From positions 1-12,456 of the forward strand of contig PHCD01000054.1 in assembly GCA_002842135.1 (NCBI GenBank): a stretch of 12,456 nt of DNA, in the 5' to 3' direction. The position numbers were made by a program, and so were the translations under genes. Positions 8,953 through 12,456 of the stretch are shown here, one piece after another (the stretch's first letter is position 1; each line of letters starts with the position of its first letter). The stretch is from Betaproteobacteria bacterium HGW-Betaproteobacteria-8 (GTDB taxonomy: Bacteria > Pseudomonadota > Gammaproteobacteria > Burkholderiales > Methylophilaceae). Below the pieces are notes generated by a model. It did no database searches. It was not told where the DNA came from and saw only the letters and a program-made list of their open reading frames with translations.

Positions 8953-10671
8953 TTATTCGTTGGTGACTGCTTCGATTTCTGCAATCGAAGTCAGGCCCTG
9001 TTTGACTTTGAGCAATCCTGATTGACGCAAGTCTTTAACACCTTCAATAATCGCCTGGTCGGCAATATCGTGGGCCGTGCCATTCTTCATGATAATGCGA
9101 CTGATGGCATCGCTGACTGGCATCACCTGGTAAATGCCAACGCGCCCCTTGTAACCACCATTGCATAGCTCGCAGCCACCTTCCTTGGGCCCATACAATT
9201 GCCAGCTGCCGTCGATATCCTCTTCCTTGAAACCGACACCCAGTAGAGCTTCTTTAGGCACATCCAGGGGAACCTTGCAGTTGGGGCAAAGCTTGCGTGC
9301 CAGACGCTGGGCGGTGATGAGTGAGACGGCCGAGGCTATATTGAATGGTGCCACGCCCATGTTCATTAACCTGGTCAATGTGGACGGTGCATCATTGGTA
9401 TGCAAGGTTGACAGCACCATGTGGCCTGTCGATGCAGCTTTAATGGCCATATCGGCTGTTTCCAGGTCGCGAATTTCACCAATCATGATGATGTCGGGAT
9501 CCTGACGCAGGAAAGATTTGAGCGCTGCGGCAAAAGTCAGGCCCTGCTTGTCATTGACATTGACCTGGTTGATGCCTGCCAATGGGATTTCCGCCGGGTC
9601 TTCGGCCGTAGAGATATTGACGCCCGGTTCGTTGAGAATATTAAGGCAGGTGTAAAGCGAAACGGTTTTGCCTGAACCGGTAGGCCCGGTGACCAGCACC
9701 AGGCCATATGGACGGCTGACGGCTGACAGCAGGGCTTCTTTTTGCTCCGGTTCATAGCCCAGGGCCTCAATCCCCAGCTTGGCACTGGAGGGATCGAGGA
9801 TACGCATCACTATTTTCTCGCCATGAATCAGCGGCAAGGTGCTGACGCGAAAGTCGATGGTGCGGGTTTTTGATAGCACCAGTTTCATGCGGCCATCTTG
9901 TGGGATGCGCTTCTCTGAAATGTCCATGTTGGAAATGACTTTGATGCGAGAAGCCAGTTTTTCCTTGATGGCTAGCGGCGGCTGCGCAATTTCTCGCAGT
10001 ATGCCGTCGACACGGTAGCGAACACGATAGAATTTTTCATAGGGCTCGAAGTGCAGGTCGGATGCGCCCATATTGATGGCGTCGATCAGAATCTTCTGCA
10101 GGTATTTAACTACCGGGGCGTCATCAATCTCGATTGACTGGGTTTCTTCCTGTGCCTGGTCTTCGCCCTCCATATCGAGATTGAAATCGTCATCAACTGC
10201 GATAGAGCTCATGCTCGTATCGCTGGCCTCGACTATTTTTTCAATCCACTTGGCAAGTTTGTCATCTTCGACAACGACTGGCGACAGGGTCATCCCGGTC
10301 TGGAACTTCACATCGTCGAGTACATGCAGATTGGTGGGGTCTGACAGCGCGATGTAGAGTGTGTTGCCTCTAGCCTGCAGAGCCATCACATGGCTGGACT
10401 GCATGAGCTTGGCATCGATGCCTTTGCTTGGCAGATAATCGATATTCAATGCATTCAGATCGAATAAAGGAAAACCAAATGCGTTTGATGCAGTTTCTGC
10501 TACTTGCAGAGCGGTGAGTTTTTTACTGGCAACAAGCTGTTTGACGAAGGGGATTTGCTGGGTATTGGCCGACGACTGGATGGCACTCGCTTCATCATCT
10601 GACAGCAGCTTTTCCTGTACCAGCATACGGGCAAGCCCGCCGAGTTTGATGGGTGAAATCGCAGTAGCCAT
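8953..10671 (-). CDS. pilB: Type IV pilus extension ATPase PilB
   Basis: PilB is the hexameric cytoplasmic ATPase that drives pilin polymerisation. The 572-residue protein has an N-terminal MshEN/T2SSE N-terminal domain (about 1-150), an acidic linker (159-184), then the ATPase core. Core motifs: ASDLHFEPYE (203-212) and the FRVSTLP region (274-280), Walker A GPTGSGKT (329-336), Asp box AEDPAEI (356-362), Walker B IIMIGEIRD (394-402), His box ending STLHTND (421-427). A four-Cys zinc site, C462/C465 and C500/C503, is typical of PilB and absent from the retraction ATPases PilT/PilU, which fixes the assignment. Within the Asp box region, PLAGINQ replaces the more usual NLPGINQ. The ribosome binding site is weak. 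It heads the pilBC pair; a candidate promoter lies at 10743-10771. Confidence 0.96.
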   Translation of the reverse strand: MATAISPIKLGGLARMLVQEKLLSDDEASAIQSSANTQQIPFVKQLVASKKLTALQVAETASNAFGFPLFDLNALNIDYLPSKGIDAKLMQSSHVMALQARGNTLYIALSDPTNLHVLDDVKFQTGMTLSPVVVEDDKLAKWIEKIVEASDTSMSSIAVDDDFNLDMEGEDQAQEETQSIEIDDAPVVKYLQKILIDAINMGASDLHFEPYEKFYRVRYRVDGILREIAQPPLAIKEKLASRIKVISNMDISEKRIPQDGRMKLVLSKTRTIDFRVSTLPLIHGEKIVMRILDPSSAKLGIEALGYEPEQKEALLSAVSRPYGLVLVTGPTGSGKTVSLYTCLNILNEPGVNISTAEDPAEIPLAGINQVNVNDKQGLTFAAALKSFLRQDPDIIMIGEIRDLETADMAIKAASTGHMVLSTLHTNDAPSTLTRLMNMGVAPFNIASAVSLITAQRLARKLCPNCKVPLDVPKEALLGVGFKEEDIDGSWQLYGPKEGGCELCNGGYKGRVGIYQVMPVSDAISRIIMKNGTAHDIADQAIIEGVKDLRQSGLLKVKQGLTSIAEIEAVTNE

Positions 10672-10742
10672 TAGTCTTTAATTTCTTGGTTTTGTAATTG
10701 GTTGATAATTAATTGCCTGCTGGAACCTGAGCCCTTGCATGG

Positions 10743-10771
10743 ATAATGCACGCTAGTCATTTGTTTGTAAA
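10743..10771 (-). promoter_or_regulatory. Candidate sigma70 promoter for pilBC
   Basis: On the minus strand TTTACA (complement of 10766-10771) and CATTAT (complement of 10743-10748) are separated by 17 nt, matching the sigma70 consensus at 5 of 6 and 4 of 6 positions. It lies about 70 nt upstream of the pilB ATG. This is a consensus match only. Confidence 0.4.
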
Positions 10772-10839
10772 GACACATGGACTTCCCCCGAAATTCAGCC
10801 GGGCGATACAGCAGTTTGCCGCAGTTGGATAAATAATTC

Positions 10840-10868
10840 TTGACTTATTGAAATAACGCAAGTAAAAA
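10840..10868 (+). promoter_or_regulatory. Candidate sigma70 promoter for the cold shock gene
   Basis: TTGACT (10840-10845), a 17-nt spacer and TAAAAA (10863-10868) form a good sigma70-like promoter. Transcription would begin near 10875, giving a leader of about 100 nt before the ATG. Long structured leaders are usual for cold-inducible csp genes. Confidence 0.6.
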
Positions 10869-10899
10869 TCCGTTCAGGTGTTTTGATTCGAAGCAATTT

Positions 10900-10972
10900 T
10901 AGCGGACGCTACTGGCTTAAGTTCTTGAATTAAAAACTTTTGGGGACGCCTCCCCTTGATTTAGTAAGGAAG
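10900..10972 (+). promoter_or_regulatory. Structured 5' leader and ribosome binding site of cspA-like gene
   Basis: Two small inverted repeats lie in the predicted leader: TAGCG/CGCTA (10900-10904 and 10907-10911) and GGGGA-CGCC-TCCCC (10942-10955). The second sits just 10 nt before a strong Shine-Dalgarno sequence AAGGAAG (10966-10972), which is 6 nt from the ATG. The arrangement resembles the temperature-responsive leaders of csp mRNAs. I find no exact copy of the E. coli cold box. A role in cold control is inference. Confidence 0.4.
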
Positions 10973-10978
10973 TTTTAA

Positions 10979-11182
10979 ATGGCAACAGGTACCGTAAAGT
11001 GGTTCAATGATTCCAAAGGTTTTGGTTTTATTACCCCGGATGATGGTGGCGATGATTTGTTCGCACATTTCTCCGCCATTGTAGAAGCAGGCTACAAGAG
11101 TCTTAAGGAAGGTCAGCGTGTGACATTCGATGTCACCGAAGGCCCAAAAGGCAAGCAAGCTTCTAATATTCAGAAGGCTTAA
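10979..11182 (+). CDS. Cold shock protein of the CspA family
   Basis: A 67-residue single cold shock domain, a beta-barrel RNA/ssDNA-binding protein that acts as an RNA chaperone or antiterminator. RNP1 is visible as KGFGFI (13-18) and RNP2 as LFAHFS (27-32). The usual aromatic face (W9, F10, F15, F17, F28, F31) is intact. The start follows a strong AAGGAAG ribosome binding site. It is monocistronic, preceded by its own promoter and leader and followed by a strong hairpin terminator. Which csp paralogue it is, and whether it is cold-induced or constitutive, cannot be told from sequence. The leader favours regulated expression. Confidence 0.95.
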   Translation: MATGTVKWFNDSKGFGFITPDDGGDDLFAHFSAIVEAGYKSLKEGQRVTFDVTEGPKGKQASNIQKA

Positions 11183-11208
11183 GCTCCAATCGCAGGACAG
11201 ACTTCATT

Positions 11209-11233
11209 AAAACGGCCCATTCAGGGCCGTTTT
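11209..11233. terminator. Bidirectional rho-independent terminator between the csp gene and icd
   Basis: AAAACGGCCC (11209-11218), loop ATTCA, GGGCCGTTTT (11224-11233) form a perfect 10-bp stem with a GC-rich core, and T runs follow on both strands. It lies 26 nt after the csp stop and about 20 nt after the convergent icd stop, so it can end both transcripts. Confidence 0.93.
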
Positions 11234-11252
11234 ATATTGTGTCGTTTCTGCG

Positions 11253-12456
11253 TTACATGTGATGGATAATTTCATCACCGAATTGTGAGGTGCCAACTTG
11301 GGTGGCACCATCCATTTGCGATGAGAAATCCTGCGTCACGCGTTTAGCCGCGATGGCTTTCGCTACGCCATGAATCACCAGGTCTGCCGCTTCGGCCCAG
11401 CCGAGATGTCTTAACATCATCTCGGCAGAAAGTATGAGCGAGCAGGGGTTGGCAATATCCTGGCCGGCGATTTTTGGTGCCGTGCCATGGGTAGCCTCGA
11501 ACATTGCTGTCGTATCGGACAGATTGGCACCAGGTGCAATACCAATACCACCAACCTGCGCCGCCAGGGCATCCGACATATAGTCACCATTCAGGTTGAG
11601 TGTTGCCACTACATCGTAATCCTGTGGATGCAGCAGGATTTCTTGCAGGAAAGCATCTGCAATGCAGTCCTTGATGATGAGGCCATCGGGCAGTTTGCAC
11701 CATGGCCCGCCGTCGATTTCCACAGCGCCGAATTCTTCCTTGGCGACTTCATAGCCCCAGTTCTTGAATCCACCTTCAGTGAATTTCATGATGTTGCCTT
11801 TGTGCGCAATGGTCACTGATTTCCGGTTGTTGTCGATAGCGTACTGAATCGCTTTGCGCACCAGTCTTTTGCTGCCGTCGACGGATACCGGCTTGATACC
11901 GATGGCGGAAGATTCCGGGAAGCGGATTTTCTTGCGCACGCCCATGTCGCTGAGGAAGTTGATAACTTTTTTGACTTCGTCCGTACCTGCAGCCCACTCA
12001 ATGCCGGCATAAATATCTTCAGTATTTTCGCGGAAGATCACCATATCGGTTTTCTCCGGATGTTTGACCGGGCTGGGTACGCCGCTAAAGTACTGCACAG
12101 GGCGCAGGCAAACGTAGAGATCCAGTTCCTGGCGCAAGGTAACATTCAATGAACGGATGCCGCCGCCAACCGGGGTGGTCAGAGGGCCCTTGATCGAAAT
12201 CACATAGTCCTTGACCGCCTGCATGGTTTCATCCGGCAACCATTGATTATCACCATAGACTTTAGTGGCTTTTTCGCCGGCATAGACTTCCATCCAGGAA
12301 ATGGCGCGTTTGCCGCTATAGGCTTTTTCTACCGCAGCATCGACCACCTTGATCATCGGCGGCGTGATATCGACACCGATTCCATCGCCCTCGATAAATG
12401 GGATAATCGGATGGTCAGGTACACTGAGTGAGTTGTCAGCGTTGATGCTGATTTTT
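11253..12456 (-). CDS. icd: Isocitrate dehydrogenase (E. coli Icd type), N-terminus cut by the window edge, with NAD-like cofactor residues
   Basis: Icd oxidatively decarboxylates isocitrate to 2-oxoglutarate in the TCA cycle. The frame is open to the right edge; 400 residues are visible, against 416 in E. coli, so only about 10-20 N-terminal residues are missing. The ATG at 12356 is internal, because the conserved block [17 protein letters not shown] lies upstream of it. Other conserved blocks: [16 protein letters not shown] (containing the Ser equivalent to phosphorylatable S113), [48 protein letters not shown] and FEATHGTAP. The loop [15 protein letters not shown] is shorter than in E. coli. 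Cofactor positions differ from E. coli: K344 is kept, but Y345 is Ile, V351 is Ala, Y391 is Gln and R395 is Ser (E. coli numbering). The first two changes are those found in NAD-dependent homologues. It converges on the csp gene and shares its terminator. Confidence 0.95.
   Translation of the reverse strand, partial: KISINADNSLSVPDHPIIPFIEGDGIGVDITPPMIKVVDAAVEKAYSGKRAISWMEVYAGEKATKVYGDNQWLPDETMQAVKDYVISIKGPLTTPVGGGIRSLNVTLRQELDLYVCLRPVQYFSGVPSPVKHPEKTDMVIFRENTEDIYAGIEWAAGTDEVKKVINFLSDMGVRKKIRFPESSAIGIKPVSVDGSKRLVRKAIQYAIDNNRKSVTIAHKGNIMKFTEGGFKNWGYEVAKEEFGAVEIDGGPWCKLPDGLIIKDCIADAFLQEILLHPQDYDVVATLNLNGDYMSDALAAQVGGIGIAPGANLSDTTAMFEATHGTAPKIAGQDIANPCSLILSAEMMLRHLGWAEAADLVIHGVAKAIAAKRVTQDFSSQMDGATQVGTSQFGDEIIHHM

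Larger units (their letters stand above)
10672..10978. other. Divergent intergenic region between pilB and cspA
   Basis: This 307-nt AT-rich stretch has no credible coding frame. It holds a candidate pilB promoter (10743-10771, minus), a candidate cspA promoter (10840-10868, plus) and an approximately 100-nt cspA leader with two small inverted repeats. A further inverted repeat, TGCAT-GGATA-ATGCA (10736-10750), overlaps the pilB -10 element and could be an operator or chance. I see no sigma54 (-24/-12) element. Confidence 0.6.

Noticed and set aside
10672..10840. Possible sigma54 promoter for pilB
   Set aside because: No GG-N10-GC arrangement of the -24/-12 type is present in the right orientation; a sigma70-like pair fits better.
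12353..12356. ATG at 12356 as the start of icd
   Set aside because: The frame stays open upstream and encodes the highly conserved [14 protein letters not shown] block, so the true start lies beyond the right edge.

Overview
The window reads as a chromosomal housekeeping segment of a Gram-negative proteobacterium, most likely a betaproteobacterium. The signs are LptD (outer membrane LPS insertion), ubiquinone hydroxylases, DsbC, a type IV pilus motor, and a lptD/amgK/murU neighbourhood typical of beta- and gammaproteobacteria. Nitrosomonadales or Methylophilaceae would fit the moderate base composition and the NAD-like isocitrate dehydrogenase residues, but that placement is inference. There are no IS elements, phage genes, tRNA or rRNA genes, or CRISPR arrays.

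Layout. (1) 1-1446, minus: the N-terminal 482 codons of lptD, running off the left edge. It is unusual in carrying a BamE/SmpA-like domain between the signal peptide and the LptA-like domain. (2) 1447-1606: short divergent intergenic region. (3) 1607-7706, plus: a tightly packed six-gene run, amgK, murU, pepP, ubiH, a second UbiH/UbiF/UbiI-family hydroxylase, and dsbC. Three of the five junctions overlap and the other two gaps are 9 and 26 nt. (4) 7723-10671, minus: pilC and pilB, convergent with dsbC. The prepilin peptidase gene that often follows pilC is not there. (5) 10672-10978: a 307-nt divergent intergenic region with candidate promoters for pilB and for cspA, and a structured cspA leader of about 100 nt. 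(6) 10979-11182, plus: a CspA-type cold shock protein, followed by a strong terminator shared with convergent icd. (7) 11253-12456, minus: icd, truncated at the right edge by only its first few codons.

How the genes work together. LptD, AmgK/MurU and DsbC all serve the cell envelope: LPS insertion, recycling of peptidoglycan MurNAc, and disulfide isomerisation. LptD is a known DsbC client in E. coli. pepP-ubiH-second hydroxylase matches the E. coli pepP-ubiH-ubiI (visC) order and links peptide turnover with aerobic ubiquinone synthesis. PilB and PilC are the extension ATPase and platform protein of the type IV pilus.

Most notable points: the BamE-like domain built into LptD, together with the absence of the N-terminal LptD cysteine; and an Icd whose 2'-phosphate-binding residues are mostly replaced by NAD-type or neutral residues, although the rest of the protein is of the E. 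coli type.
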